From the NCBI RefSeq assembly GCF_002877365.1, contig NZ_MCWZ01000340.1, positions 1 through 43,364 on the forward strand: a DNA stretch of 43,364 nucleotides, written 5' to 3'. A program made the position numbers and the translations under genes. Position 1 is the first letter of the stretch; each line of letters begins with the position of its first letter. Origin of the DNA: Vibrio sp. 10N.261.55.A7. GTDB taxonomy: Bacteria; Pseudomonadota; Gammaproteobacteria; Enterobacterales; Vibrionaceae. The notes beneath the pieces were generated by a model. The model saw only the letters and a list, made by a program, of their open reading frames with translations, did not search any database and was not told where the DNA came from. Of the stretch, positions 17,356 through 25,840 are shown piece after piece.

Positions 17356-18411
17356 ATGAAGACTATAATCGAAAAACTCAACCCAACGAAACTCAACTCG
17401 CAGGGAGTAAACATTCAAGGAAACAGCATTCAAGGAGACAGCACGCAAGGAGAAAGCCTTTTATCTGGTCAGGCTGTCACCATGTTGCTAAGTGCCCTCA
17501 AAAACCTTGCACTACCGATGACTGGTATTTGTGGATTTTTGCTCCTTTGGGCTATTACGGCCAGCAACATCAACACCTCACTTGGAAAGTTCCCTGGGCC
17601 GCAAGACGTCACTCAGCAAATAGTGAATCTTTATCAAGAACATACGGCAGAGCGCGCGAAAGAAACAGCTTTCATTGAAAGACAAGAAACACGTAACGCA
17701 CAGCGCGTTGCTGCTGATCCTAGCTATCAACCTAAAACACGTGCCTATACAGGTAAAGAGACCTTTTTAGACCAAATCATCACCAGCTTGATCACCGTAA
17801 TGACGGGCTTTTTTCTGGCGGCAATCATCGCAGTTCCACTGGGCATTGCTGTAGGTTTAAGCAAATCGCTCAACACCGCGATAAACCCAATCATTCAAAT
17901 ATTCAAACCCGTATCCCCACTCGCGTGGCTACCTCTCGTGACCATGGTGGTCAGTGCTGTTTATGTCTCACCCGATCCTATTGTCGCCAAATCGTTTGTT
18001 AATTCCGTCATCACCGTAACGCTTTGTTGCTTGTGGCCAATGATCATTAACACCTCTGTGGGTGTCAGCTCTATCGAAAAAGACTGGGTCAACGTAAGCC
18101 GAGTGTTGCGTCTAAACCCGCTAACACATGTACGAAAAATTGTGCTTCCTGCTTCTATTCCAGCCATTTTTACGGGCATGCGTTTGTCGCTCGGTATCGC
18201 TTGGATGGTATTGATAGCCGCAGAAATGCTTGCGCAAAACCCGGGCTTAGGCAAGTTCGTTTGGGATGAGTTCCAAAACGGAAGCTCACAATCATTAAGC
18301 CGCATCATGACCGCCGTACTTGTCATTGGTGCAATTGGGTATTTATTAGACCGCAGTATGATGCAACTGCAAAGCATACTGAGCTGGGACAAAGCAGCAG
18401 AAGTTCGATAA
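17356..18411 (+). CDS. Nitrate/nitrite-type ABC transporter permease (NrtB-like)
   Basis: A 351-residue inner-membrane permease. An unusual hydrophilic N-terminus of about 38 residues contains four QGxxx repeats. A first helix follows (about 50-68), then a periplasmic insert and five or so further helices. The EAA-type loop (about 240-262: EKDWVNVSRVLRLNPLTHVRKIVLPASIP) contacts the ATPase. The start has GGGAG upstream. It lies 103 nt after the binding-protein gene and 15 nt before the ATPase gene. Length and pattern match NrtB/SsuC-type permeases. Confidence 0.88.
   Translation: MKTIIEKLNPTKLNSQGVNIQGNSIQGDSTQGESLLSGQAVTMLLSALKNLALPMTGICGFLLLWAITASNINTSLGKFPGPQDVTQQIVNLYQEHTAERAKETAFIERQETRNAQRVAADPSYQPKTRAYTGKETFLDQIITSLITVMTGFFLAAIIAVPLGIAVGLSKSLNTAINPIIQIFKPVSPLAWLPLVTMVVSAVYVSPDPIVAKSFVNSVITVTLCCLWPMIINTSVGVSSIEKDWVNVSRVLRLNPLTHVRKIVLPASIPAIFTGMRLSLGIAWMVLIAAEMLAQNPGLGKFVWDEFQNGSSQSLSRIMTAVLVIGAIGYLLDRSMMQLQSILSWDKAAEVR
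17401..17460 (+). repeat. Four 15-nt tandem repeats in the permease N-terminus
   Basis: Four imperfect 15-nt units begin CAGGGA or CAAGGA and encode QGVNI-QGNSI-QGDST-QGESL. They sit in the cytoplasmic N-terminus before the first membrane helix and keep the frame. Copy number is likely variable between strains. Confidence 0.75.
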
Positions 18412-18426
18412 TAGGGAGAAAACACT

Positions 18427-19266
18427 ATGAAACCATTTCTAGATATCAGCCATATCGACATGGTATTTCCGACCCCCAAAGGGCCGTTTACTGCGCTGAA
18501 AGACGTCGACTTGAAAATAGACAAAGGCGAATTCATTTCTCTTATTGGTCACTCGGGCTGCGGTAAATCAACCGTACTCAATGTCGTTGCGGGCCTCTAC
18601 CAGGCAAGTAAGGGGGGCGTGATTCTCAACAACAAAGAAGTCTCAGAGCCTGGGCCTGAGCGCGCGGTCGTGTTCCAAAACCACTCGCTACTCCCATGGC
18701 TCACAGCGTACCAAAACGTCGAACTCGCTGTCAGACAAGTTTTCGAAAGAACCATGAAGCCGAGTGAGATGAAAGAGTGGATCGAACACAACCTCCAACT
18801 GGTGCATATGGACCACGCCATGCACAAAAGGCCCGACGAAATCTCGGGAGGAATGAAGCAGCGAGTGGGGATTGCTCGCGCATTGGCGATGCAACCCGAA
18901 GTACTGTTGATGGACGAACCTTTTGGCGCATTGGATGCACTGACAAGAGCCCACATGCAAGACTCTTTGATGGAGATTCAAGAAGAGCTCAATAATACCG
19001 TCATTATGATCACTCACGATGTGGATGAAGCCGTTTTGCTTTCCGATCGCATCGTCATGATGACCAACGGCCCTTCGGCGACGGTGGGTGACATTTTAAA
19101 CGTGGATTTAGAGCGCCCAAGAAACCGTTTAACGTTGGCTGAAAACCCAACCTACAACCATCTTCGCTCAGAAGTACTGACCTTCCTTTACGAAAAACAA
19201 CGCAAAGTCGAACCACTGCAACGCAGTTCTAAAAAAGACGTCGACCAGAAGCAAAAAGTCAGCTGA
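18427..19266 (+). CDS. Nitrate/nitrite-type ABC transporter ATPase (NrtD-like)
   Basis: A 279-residue ATPase completing the importer. It shows Walker A GHSGCGKST (about 42-50), Q-loop (FQNHSLLPWLT), signature ISGGMKQRVGIARAL (about 139-153), Walker B VLLMDEPFGALDALTR and switch histidine MITHDVDEAV. It lacks a C-terminal regulatory NrtA-like domain, so it is NrtD/SsuB-sized rather than NrtC. AGGGAGAAAAC precedes the ATG. The order binding protein, permease, ATPase is that of a complete importer. Confidence 0.9.
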   Translation: MKPFLDISHIDMVFPTPKGPFTALKDVDLKIDKGEFISLIGHSGCGKSTVLNVVAGLYQASKGGVILNNKEVSEPGPERAVVFQNHSLLPWLTAYQNVELAVRQVFERTMKPSEMKEWIEHNLQLVHMDHAMHKRPDEISGGMKQRVGIARALAMQPEVLLMDEPFGALDALTRAHMQDSLMEIQEELNNTVIMITHDVDEAVLLSDRIVMMTNGPSATVGDILNVDLERPRNRLTLAENPTYNHLRSEVLTFLYEKQRKVEPLQRSSKKDVDQKQKVS

Positions 19267-19417
19267 TAGAAACCAATGGTTAAAGACGGAAAGGCAAGGA
19301 TACACCTTCAATATCCAGAACCATCGTCAATAAAGGCGCTCATCGCGGTGCTTGATCAGTGGAACGGTCTATATAATTCTAGATGGAAACTTTGTCTAAC
19401 GGCCATGGATAGGTGAT

Positions 19418-20008
19418 ATGACGACAAGAATCAAAGTCATGCTTATTGAAAATGATAAGCAGAAGGTACAAGCGCTACGTGAAGCGCTGGACAGTTCGGA
19501 ATACTCTATTGAGCACGTCACCGACACCGGCATTTCGTTACTGAATGAAGTGGTTCGGGTTGAACCTGATCTCATCATTATGAATATTGAGTTTCCTAAT
19601 AGGGACATACTCGACAGCTTACAATTGATGTCGCAGTCGAACCCGAAACCCGTCGTGATGTTTTCTGAACAAGAAGGATCCGATACGATTCAAAATATGA
19701 TGAAATGCGGTGTCAGTGCCTATGTGGTTGGAGATTCAAACCCTAGAAGAGTGAAATCTATTCTTGATACCGCCGTGGCACGATTTACAGAATATCAGCA
19801 GCTGCGTGATGAGCTTCAGGAAACCAAACAACGCCTTTCCACTCAAAAAGCCATTGAACAGGCCAAAATCTGGTTAATGGAAACCAAAAACATATCAGAG
19901 AAACAGGCCTATCACTCTATTCGCAAAATGGCGATGGATAACTCTCAGAAGATTGAAGATGTCGCGAAGAATATTCTCTCTGTTGCATCTGTGCTGGAGA
20001 AAGGTTGA
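19418..20008 (+). CDS. nasT: ANTAR-domain antiterminator with pseudo-receiver (NasT-like)
   Basis: A 196-residue RNA-binding regulator. Residues 1-125 fold like a receiver, but the phosphoacceptor position is Asn56 (LIIMNIEFPN instead of DxxMP) and the acidic pocket is reduced to END, so it is probably not switched by phosphorylation. Residues about 135-190 form the ANTAR domain (AIEQAKIWLMETKNISEKQAYHSIRKMAMDNSQKI). In known NasS-NasT pairs, NasS holds NasT inactive until nitrate or nitrite binds NasS; free NasT then antiterminates leader RNAs. Its target here is probably the hairpin pair at 15724-15789. A 151-nt gap with a TATAAT (19372-19377) precedes it, so it may have its own promoter. 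It overlaps nasS by one base. Confidence 0.9.
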   Translation: MTTRIKVMLIENDKQKVQALREALDSSEYSIEHVTDTGISLLNEVVRVEPDLIIMNIEFPNRDILDSLQLMSQSNPKPVVMFSEQEGSDTIQNMMKCGVSAYVVGDSNPRRVKSILDTAVARFTEYQQLRDELQETKQRLSTQKAIEQAKIWLMETKNISEKQAYHSIRKMAMDNSQKIEDVAKNILSVASVLEKG

Positions 20009-21090
20009 TGAAACTGCGAACACTAGAAACAACAAAACTCAATATCGGCTTCATGCCGCTGACGGACTGCGCGCCGATTGTGATGGCAAGCGAGCTCAAT
20101 TTGTTCGCTAAACACGGCCTTGACGTAACGCTCGATAAGCAAAACTCTTGGGCGACATTACGTGATAAGTTGCACGCGGGCTTATTGGATGCGGCGCAAA
20201 TGTTAGCACCGATGCCATTTGCAAGCACCTTGGGTTTAGGTGGCCCGAAACACCCAATCATTACGCCTTTTATTCTCAGCCGTAACGGAAATGCCATTAG
20301 CATCTCAGAGAAGCTTTACCACGAACTGCTCGATATTCATAAACTAGATACCTTAAGTCTTCCTTTGGCATCAGGCTTATTGGGAAAATTAATTGAAAAT
20401 AGAAAGAGTAAAGGTCAAAAGCTGCGGTTTGCTACGGTACACCCTAACAGCTGCCACTACTATCAGTTAACGAGTTGGCTCAATATGTCTGGAATCGATC
20501 CGGCAGAGATTGATATTGCGGTACTTCCTCCCGCCAGTATGGTTGAAGCACTGGCTGAGGGCGACATCGATGCTTTTTGTGTCGGCGGCCCTTGGAATGC
20601 CGAAGCCGTGCGTCAAAGCATCGCGACAACCGTGCTGACCTCATCGGATATTTGGTCAGATTCACCAGAAAAAGTGCTCGGAATCTCACAAGAGTGGTAT
20701 CAAGAGAATCAACAGACGACCTTGGCATTAATAAGCGCACTTCAAGAAAGTTGTCGCTGGCTTGAACATACGCCAAACCGTTTTGAAGCGGCCAGAATAT
20801 TAGCCACCAAGCGCTATCTAAACACCAGCCTTGATGTCATTGCTCCGTCATTACTTGGCAGTTGTTTGACGCGTTCAGGCGAGTCGCCCCGTCGAATCCC
20901 AAGCTATAATCAGTTTAGTGCCGACAACAAAGAGAGCGGCAACTCCCCCGAGCGATCTCAAGGAGAAAGAATTTTGCAATACATGATTGATGCTGGGCAT
21001 GCTTCTCGCCAAGCTCTGCCTGAAAATTTGTGCCAGGCCGTGTATCGCAGTGATATCTATGCGCGGTGGCTACTCGAAGAGTCGCGTTAA
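20008..21090 (+). CDS. nasS: Cytosolic nitrate/nitrite sensor, NrtA-like (NasS-like)
   Basis: A 360-residue protein of the same family as the binding protein at 15876 (shared FGFI/IGFMPLTDCAPI, DAAQMLAPMPFA, DAFCVGGPWNAEAVR) but with no signal peptide, as expected for NasS, which senses nitrate/nitrite in the cytoplasm and controls NasT. A TTG at 20005 is in frame, but the ATG at 20008 overlaps the nasT stop (TGATG) and follows GGAGAAAGG. Tight coupling with nasT supports a protein pair. I see no DNA-binding domain. Confidence 0.88.
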   Translation: MKLRTLETTKLNIGFMPLTDCAPIVMASELNLFAKHGLDVTLDKQNSWATLRDKLHAGLLDAAQMLAPMPFASTLGLGGPKHPIITPFILSRNGNAISISEKLYHELLDIHKLDTLSLPLASGLLGKLIENRKSKGQKLRFATVHPNSCHYYQLTSWLNMSGIDPAEIDIAVLPPASMVEALAEGDIDAFCVGGPWNAEAVRQSIATTVLTSSDIWSDSPEKVLGISQEWYQENQQTTLALISALQESCRWLEHTPNRFEAARILATKRYLNTSLDVIAPSLLGSCLTRSGESPRRIPSYNQFSADNKESGNSPERSQGERILQYMIDAGHASRQALPENLCQAVYRSDIYARWLLEESR

Positions 21091-21156
21091 TAGTTAATAG
21101 TTGAAGAGTGAGACAAGGTTTTAGCCCGAAACTTGTCCCCTTTTCCTCTCAAAAGC

Positions 21157-21188
21157 AAAAGGAGAAGTGGCCACTCACTCCTCCTTTT
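21157..21188. terminator. Probable bidirectional terminator between nasS and chemoreceptor
   Basis: AAAAGGAG (21157-21164) pairs with CTCCTTTT (21181-21188) around a palindromic AGTGGCCACT. Genes converge on it from both sides. T-tracts come only from the stem arms, so strength is uncertain. Confidence 0.5.
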
Positions 21189-21251
21189 CATTTATGATGA
21201 GCTGATTCATCCATTCTTTCTATTTACATGTAAAGCGATTGAAATATGCGC

Positions 21252-23309
21252 TTATTTGCTTGCCGTTATAAACTCTTCTTCTACACTCAGTCGATCTTCA
21301 GCGTTCGCAGAATGCCCATGCAATTTGAAACTGGCTGTCAGCTCTGATTGCGTTTCCGCCATTTTCTCTAATTGCTCACCGTGGGTCGCCAGCTGCTTTG
21401 AACGCTCGGTATTCTGCTCTGCCAAACTGTGAATCAAGCTCACGTTCTGCGCCACTTCTTGAGCCACCGACTGATGTTCCGTCGTTGCCGATGCGATTTG
21501 ATGGCTGCGGTCTTCGACCTGATTAAGCAGTTGATGAACGCTTTGCAATGACTCATTCACACCGTCGGCCTGAGAGATACAACTCGCCATGTAATCCACG
21601 CATTCATTGACTTGAGAAACGGCCAAATTCGAGCTCTCTTGTAACTGATCGATCTTCTGCTTAATTTCTTGCGTCGATTGGCTCGTTTTACCCGCCAGCA
21701 TTCTGACTTCATCTGCCACGACCGAAAAGCCTCTTCCCTGCTCGCCCGCTCGTGCCGCCTCTATCGCTGCATTTAGAGCAAGTAAATTCGTCTGATCTGA
21801 AATACCAGTAATCACATCCAGAATTGTTTCTATGCTGCTGCTCTCCTGCTCCACTTGGTGGATGGTCTGTGTCGATGCGGTCAGCTTTTCAGAAAGCTGG
21901 TTGATGATAGCCACGTTGTCACCCATCAAATTTTGGCCTGATGTGGAACTGGAAACAGCGTCTGTCACCAGCGATAACGTAGAGTTTGCCGACTGCGCGA
22001 TTTCCGCTACCGACGATTCAATCTGTTCCAGTGCCGTTGCAACTTGGATGGTTTGAGCCGTTTGTTCGTCAATCGCCACATTCAACGCTTCACTTGTCCC
22101 TTGGTTTTCTAAAGACGCATCATTGAGTTGTTCCGACGAGATTTTTATCTGCTCTATCATTTCCGATAGATGATCAATAACCAGGTTAACCTTGGCGGCC
22201 AACAAGCCAAATTCGTTGCTTCCCTTATACTCAACTCGTGCTGATAGATCTTTTTCTGCAACCCTATCAAGCGCCAAATTGACGAGTTTGGCGGGCTTTC
22301 GGATCATGTTCGCGATGTTGACGCCGATAAATATCGCTATAACAACCGAAATGGCTGAGACTGAAAACAGTGTAATGAGCGTCTGCTTAGACTCTAGCGT
22401 TGATTCAATGTACATGTCGCCCGCGACACTCGCCGCATAGCTCGAGAGCACATCAATTTTATCCAGCTCAACGTCAATCAAGGTTTCCAACGTCACACGT
22501 TGCTCCGTTAGCGCTTCATTGATGCGTGCCGCTTCGACGTGAAGGCTGACGGCCCCTTTGTCAGTAAATACCTGTTGTTCAAAGAGTTTTAAAGGCTGGT
22601 TCAGTCGTGAATAGATAGATTCCGAAGTGGTTTTGAGCGTATTCAGCGCCCCATCAAAGCGCTCCTTACGACCACTGAACCCACGCTCTACTGAGCGAAG
22701 TTCATACATATCTTGCAGCGAAAATACTTCATTGACGTCGCCCATGAGTAAGCTGACTTGCGACAACACCGCTTCTATCGCGGCCTGTTCATTTGGCTGA
22801 GCACTTGAGAGCGCTTTGACTAGGCTACTGCTTAGTTGTCCTGCCAATTGTTGAAATTGAGTTTGGCTGTAAAGGTCTTGGTCTTTAGTGTCTAAATAAC
22901 GCACATTGGTTTCCAACACCTGCGTTAAGGCATTGAGCACTTGGTGGCTGGTGACCTTAATCTCATCAACGGCTTCGCTGATCTCCGTGTTGCTGCGCGC
23001 AAGATCTTCAAACCAAGCGAGTTGCAGCTGATAGGCGTCAATGTTGGTTTCGATGTTTGCCCTCAACGGATCCAATTCATCGATATACATCGCTGATAAA
23101 TAAGGAGATAAACTGCGGTTGATGTTCAAGAATGAAATAGTCAGCTCCGCCGAACGCACCATCATGGGTGTCGATTGTTGGGTTATGGACTCTATTCTCG
23201 ACGTCACTTGCTGATTACCTTGAATAGAAAACCAAGCAGAACCTAGCATGATCGATATCAGAACGAAAAAGCCTAAGTAAACCCGAGAGACAAGTGATGT
23301 TAGCTGCAT
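21252..23309 (-). CDS. Methyl-accepting chemotaxis protein
   Basis: A 685-residue chemoreceptor. A membrane helix lies at about 9-29, followed by a large helical periplasmic sensor (about 30-300) and a second helix at about 310-333 ([22 protein letters not shown]). A HAMP region follows to about 390, then a long coiled coil with the hairpin tip ([44 protein letters not shown]). The start at 23309 is chosen over 23324 because AGGTG lies just upstream. No C-terminal CheR pentapeptide is seen (ends EEEFITASK). The ligand is unknown; position next to nasS is suggestive only. Convergent with the nitrate operon and downstream of the porin. Confidence 0.92.
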   Translation of the reverse strand: MQLTSLVSRVYLGFFVLISIMLGSAWFSIQGNQQVTSRIESITQQSTPMMVRSAELTISFLNINRSLSPYLSAMYIDELDPLRANIETNIDAYQLQLAWFEDLARSNTEISEAVDEIKVTSHQVLNALTQVLETNVRYLDTKDQDLYSQTQFQQLAGQLSSSLVKALSSAQPNEQAAIEAVLSQVSLLMGDVNEVFSLQDMYELRSVERGFSGRKERFDGALNTLKTTSESIYSRLNQPLKLFEQQVFTDKGAVSLHVEAARINEALTEQRVTLETLIDVELDKIDVLSSYAASVAGDMYIESTLESKQTLITLFSVSAISVVIAIFIGVNIANMIRKPAKLVNLALDRVAEKDLSARVEYKGSNEFGLLAAKVNLVIDHLSEMIEQIKISSEQLNDASLENQGTSEALNVAIDEQTAQTIQVATALEQIESSVAEIAQSANSTLSLVTDAVSSSTSGQNLMGDNVAIINQLSEKLTASTQTIHQVEQESSSIETILDVITGISDQTNLLALNAAIEAARAGEQGRGFSVVADEVRMLAGKTSQSTQEIKQKIDQLQESSNLAVSQVNECVDYMASCISQADGVNESLQSVHQLLNQVEDRSHQIASATTEHQSVAQEVAQNVSLIHSLAEQNTERSKQLATHGEQLEKMAETQSELTASFKLHGHSANAEDRLSVEEEFITASK

Positions 23310-23335
23310 AGACACACCTACCATTTAGTTTTGAG

Positions 23336-23360
23336 AAAAAAAACGGGCACTAAGTGCCCG
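23336..23360 (-). terminator. Intrinsic terminator after the LamB-type porin
   Basis: On the minus strand CGGGCACT and AGTGCCCG form a perfect 8-bp repeat (23344-23360) followed by eight T residues. It separates the porin transcript from the chemoreceptor gene. Confidence 0.85.
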
Positions 23361-23492
23361 GGGGAATGGAGTTAATCAAGATGATTACTAGTGGCCCTAA
23401 TATCTGCCTTTGGGGCCAAATTTTATGGACAGTAAAATCAATTACTCATTGAAACCACTGAGCTAACGAGGAGCCCAGTCGTTATTGACGGT

Positions 23493-24806
23493 TTACCACC
23501 AAGCTTCAAACATTGCGCCGAAGCTTACTGTGTCAACATTTGTCGTTGTTGTGCTTGGACCTTTCTTCTCTACGTCACCCACCGTTGTGTAGAAACGTAG
23601 CATTGGACGGCTCCAAGGCATACCACCTAGAGAGATGTTTTGAGAAAGCGTAACTTTCCATGCTTGCTCTTCAGAGTTATCTTGGTAATCCACCATGCCA
23701 AGGCCGGCTTCTAACCATGTAGAGTGCGTTTCGTCCCAGTTGTACATTGGGCGAACAATCGCTGCGTACTCTTTTGATTCATTAGAGACGTCGTCACCAG
23801 AGATGTCTTTGTATGATGCTAGGTAATCAATGAAGAGGTTATCCGAAGGATTGATGCCACCTTCAATACTGGTGTATAGCACTTGCTTTTTACCCGCTAG
23901 GTCAAAGGCTGAGTTATCTGCACCGTCACCGTACTTAACAACCAACTTGTTCGAAGCACCTAAACCTAATGTTGCACCCACTAATACTGATGTTTCACTG
24001 TTGTCTTTATCTGAAGAGAAACCGTAGTTAGCGTAAAGGTCTAAATCACCAATACCCGCATTGATTCCGTGAAGCTTAGAAGTGAATGCGTAAGTTCCGC
24101 TGTCGTTACCTAGTGAGGCATTCGTGCCACCAGTGCCGATTTCATTTCCGTCAGAATCTTTGATTGTTACTTCACCGCTTGCGACTGCACCGACAAAAGC
24201 AAAGTCTAACTTAGCTCCACCTAAATTAAGGTTTTGGAAACCACCACCTTGTCCATCGTGGTTCATCCAGAAGTAATCATTCAAGCCTTGTTGTGGACGC
24301 TGATGGAAGTCACGACCTGCCCACACATAAAGCTCAGGTTGGCTTTCAAAGATGTTGCTCGCGCCAGCAAAGAATTTTTTCAGGTTAACGCCATCAGCAG
24401 AACCCCAATCGCTATGAGCCCAGTGGTCAAGCATCACTGCCAAATTCCACTTCACACCGTTATCAGATTCAAAAATTTTACCAAACTGGAACTCGCCACC
24501 GTTTGATTCATTACCTAGTCGACCAATAGAGCGACCTGTTGAACCAATATTCACTAACTCAGCGTCACCTGACTGATACAATGCGCCATAACGAGCATAG
24601 CCAGAGAAGATAATGCCTAGGGGAACGTCAATATCTGACGGTAGATACGATTGTTGTTGGTCATCCGTGTAATCTAGACTCACAACCTTTGCCTCTAGCT
24701 CTTGAATACGCTGTTCTAATTCCGTCACATCTGCTGCGAAAGAAGAAGCGGAAGCAAGTGTAGCGGCCACTGCTAAAGTTAAAGGCAAGCGCTTAAAGTT
24801 ATTCAT
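23493..24806 (-). CDS. LamB-type carbohydrate porin
   Basis: A 437-residue outer-membrane sugar porin. It has a signal peptide (cleavage at about residue 24, FAADV), then a short coiled-coil heptad stretch (VTELEQRIQELEAKVVSLD, about 26-44) seen in several Vibrio and Aeromonas porins, then an 18-strand-type barrel. LamB-like blocks include FSGYARYGALYQSG, GRLGNESNGGEFQF, ELYVWAGRDFHQRPQQGLNDYFWMNHDGQGGG and a C-terminal aromatic end (FEAWW). It is transcribed alone, ending at the terminator at 23336. A LacI operator nearly identical to that of the beta-glucoside operon lies 193 bp upstream, so I infer uptake of beta-glucan oligosaccharides rather than maltodextrin. Confidence 0.9.
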   Translation of the reverse strand: MNNFKRLPLTLAVAATLASASSFAADVTELEQRIQELEAKVVSLDYTDDQQQSYLPSDIDVPLGIIFSGYARYGALYQSGDAELVNIGSTGRSIGRLGNESNGGEFQFGKIFESDNGVKWNLAVMLDHWAHSDWGSADGVNLKKFFAGASNIFESQPELYVWAGRDFHQRPQQGLNDYFWMNHDGQGGGFQNLNLGGAKLDFAFVGAVASGEVTIKDSDGNEIGTGGTNASLGNDSGTYAFTSKLHGINAGIGDLDLYANYGFSSDKDNSETSVLVGATLGLGASNKLVVKYGDGADNSAFDLAGKKQVLYTSIEGGINPSDNLFIDYLASYKDISGDDVSNESKEYAAIVRPMYNWDETHSTWLEAGLGMVDYQDNSEEQAWKVTLSQNISLGGMPWSRPMLRFYTTVGDVEKKGPSTTTTNVDTVSFGAMFEAWW

Positions 24807-25501
24807 GTTATTTCCCTATTATTATTTGGATTCGTTTTGGTACGGGGAAATAATAAAGAATGAAACAACTGAAAATAGCGTTGCGCCTCACATCAGCACT
24901 AGCGTGAATGTGTCATGAAACAACACGCGACAAAGCCAATTCCTGCGAGTGATTTAATATCAAATAGTTAAGTTAATATTCAGTCTATCAATTAGACTTG
25001 AAATCGGTTTCATTTCATGGGATTTGACGGGATCTATCACGAAAAGTGAATAGACAATCAACTAGATTGGATAAGCTATTTTGAAAGATTTCATGATGAT
25101 GAAACTTTTCATGAGTTATGTTTGAAATTGACAGGGAAATGACAAATGTAGGGAGGAACCGCAATTCTCTCTCTTTAGGTCAGACTGCCCAGTGAATGAA
25201 AGGTTCACAATAAACCAATGAAAATCTTCAGTATCGACAAGGTATTCACTATATCAATCCACGCACCAACCAATGTCCTCTATGTGAATTGAATATCACG
25301 AAAGCGCATACAAAAAACCGTCATTGACGAAGCTTAATTTGCATCCGTATTAACAAGGTCGCGTAACCGATGAGGTGAAGGTCCTATCATCTGTGCGGCT
25401 ATTGAATTAGGTAACTAGTCTCTCCATTTAACGTAATTCCCTGTGTCACCTTTTCTTTATGAGTCATACAAAGTCATCAGCTTTGTGACGAAAAACGCGC
25501 C
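24807..25501. promoter_or_regulatory. Long upstream region of the porin, no gene seen
   Basis: About 695 nt. It holds the LacI-type box (24999-25012), two copies of ATGAAACAAC (24860-24869 and 24915-24924), the repeat ATGAAA-CT-TTTCAT (25099-25112) and the shared GTTTCATTTCA (25007-25017). A possible promoter for the porin on the minus strand is TTGATA (24983-24988 region) with an AT-rich -10. The right half (25150-25430) shows nothing I can name apart from a possible decayed coding stretch next to 25502. Confidence 0.55.
24999..25012. promoter_or_regulatory. LacI-family operator upstream of the porin
   Basis: TGAAATCGGTTTCA fits TGNAANCGNTTNCA at all fixed positions. Read on the minus strand it is TGAAACCGATTTCA, differing at two positions from the operator before the lacI-type gene (TGAAACCGCTTACA). 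Confidence 0.72.
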
Positions 25502-25750
25502 ATGTCACTGAATAGCGATGGCACTGCCGCCTATAAAAAAGTTGAAAAAGGCTCGTCCGAAACCATCAACTGGACACTCACTGACCAAGGCAACCTTCGT
25601 CTTGAATTCGATGATGGGTATGCGTGGGATTGGACGCTTATGTCTGAGTCCGAAAACTACCTAGCGGTAAAATCCATGGGATGGACGGCTGACGGCTCTG
25701 AAAAAGACATTCTTTCCATGGTCGTAGCGGTAACCGCAGCAATGCAGTAG
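25502..25750 (+). pseudogene. Small ORF, probably the 3' remnant of a decayed gene
   Basis: An 82-residue reading frame (SLNSDGTAAYKKVEKG...WTLTDQGNLRLEF...WTADGSEKDILSMVVAVTAAMQ) that looks like the C-terminal beta-strand half of a larger lipocalin-like or sheet-rich protein. The ATG has no ribosome binding site. Just upstream, other frames read YESYKVISFVTKNA (about 25458-25499), which would join naturally to SLNSDG after a 1-2 base frameshift, and ELGN-stop-SLHLT before that. This suggests a frameshifted and stop-containing gene. I do not recognise the family. An intact short gene remains possible. Confidence 0.4.
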
Positions 25751-25840
25751 CAATATAGTAAAGGCGAGATTTCTAATTTTAATATTATGCCAGATAGATC
25801 AAGCGTCACTATCTGGCAGCCGCACTTTCACTCAACTCTG

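Noticed and set aside
17268..17678. 136-residue plus-strand frame in the gap before and within the permease gene
   Set aside because: It overlaps the true NrtB-like start in another frame; the repeat region makes it open by chance.
17961..18536. 191-residue frame on the minus strand
   Set aside because: It lies antisense to the NrtB-like permease and the start of the ATPase gene, both of which have clear family motifs and ribosome binding sites; its translation shows no recognisable domain.
19267..19417. Second ANTAR hairpin pair before nasT
   Set aside because: Only AACC-AAT-GGTT is found, with a 3-nt loop and no A1/G4 hexaloop partner or terminator.
24900..24925. CRP site before the porin (GTGA...TCAT)
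   Set aside because: The half-sites are 5 nt apart instead of 6 and the second is poor.
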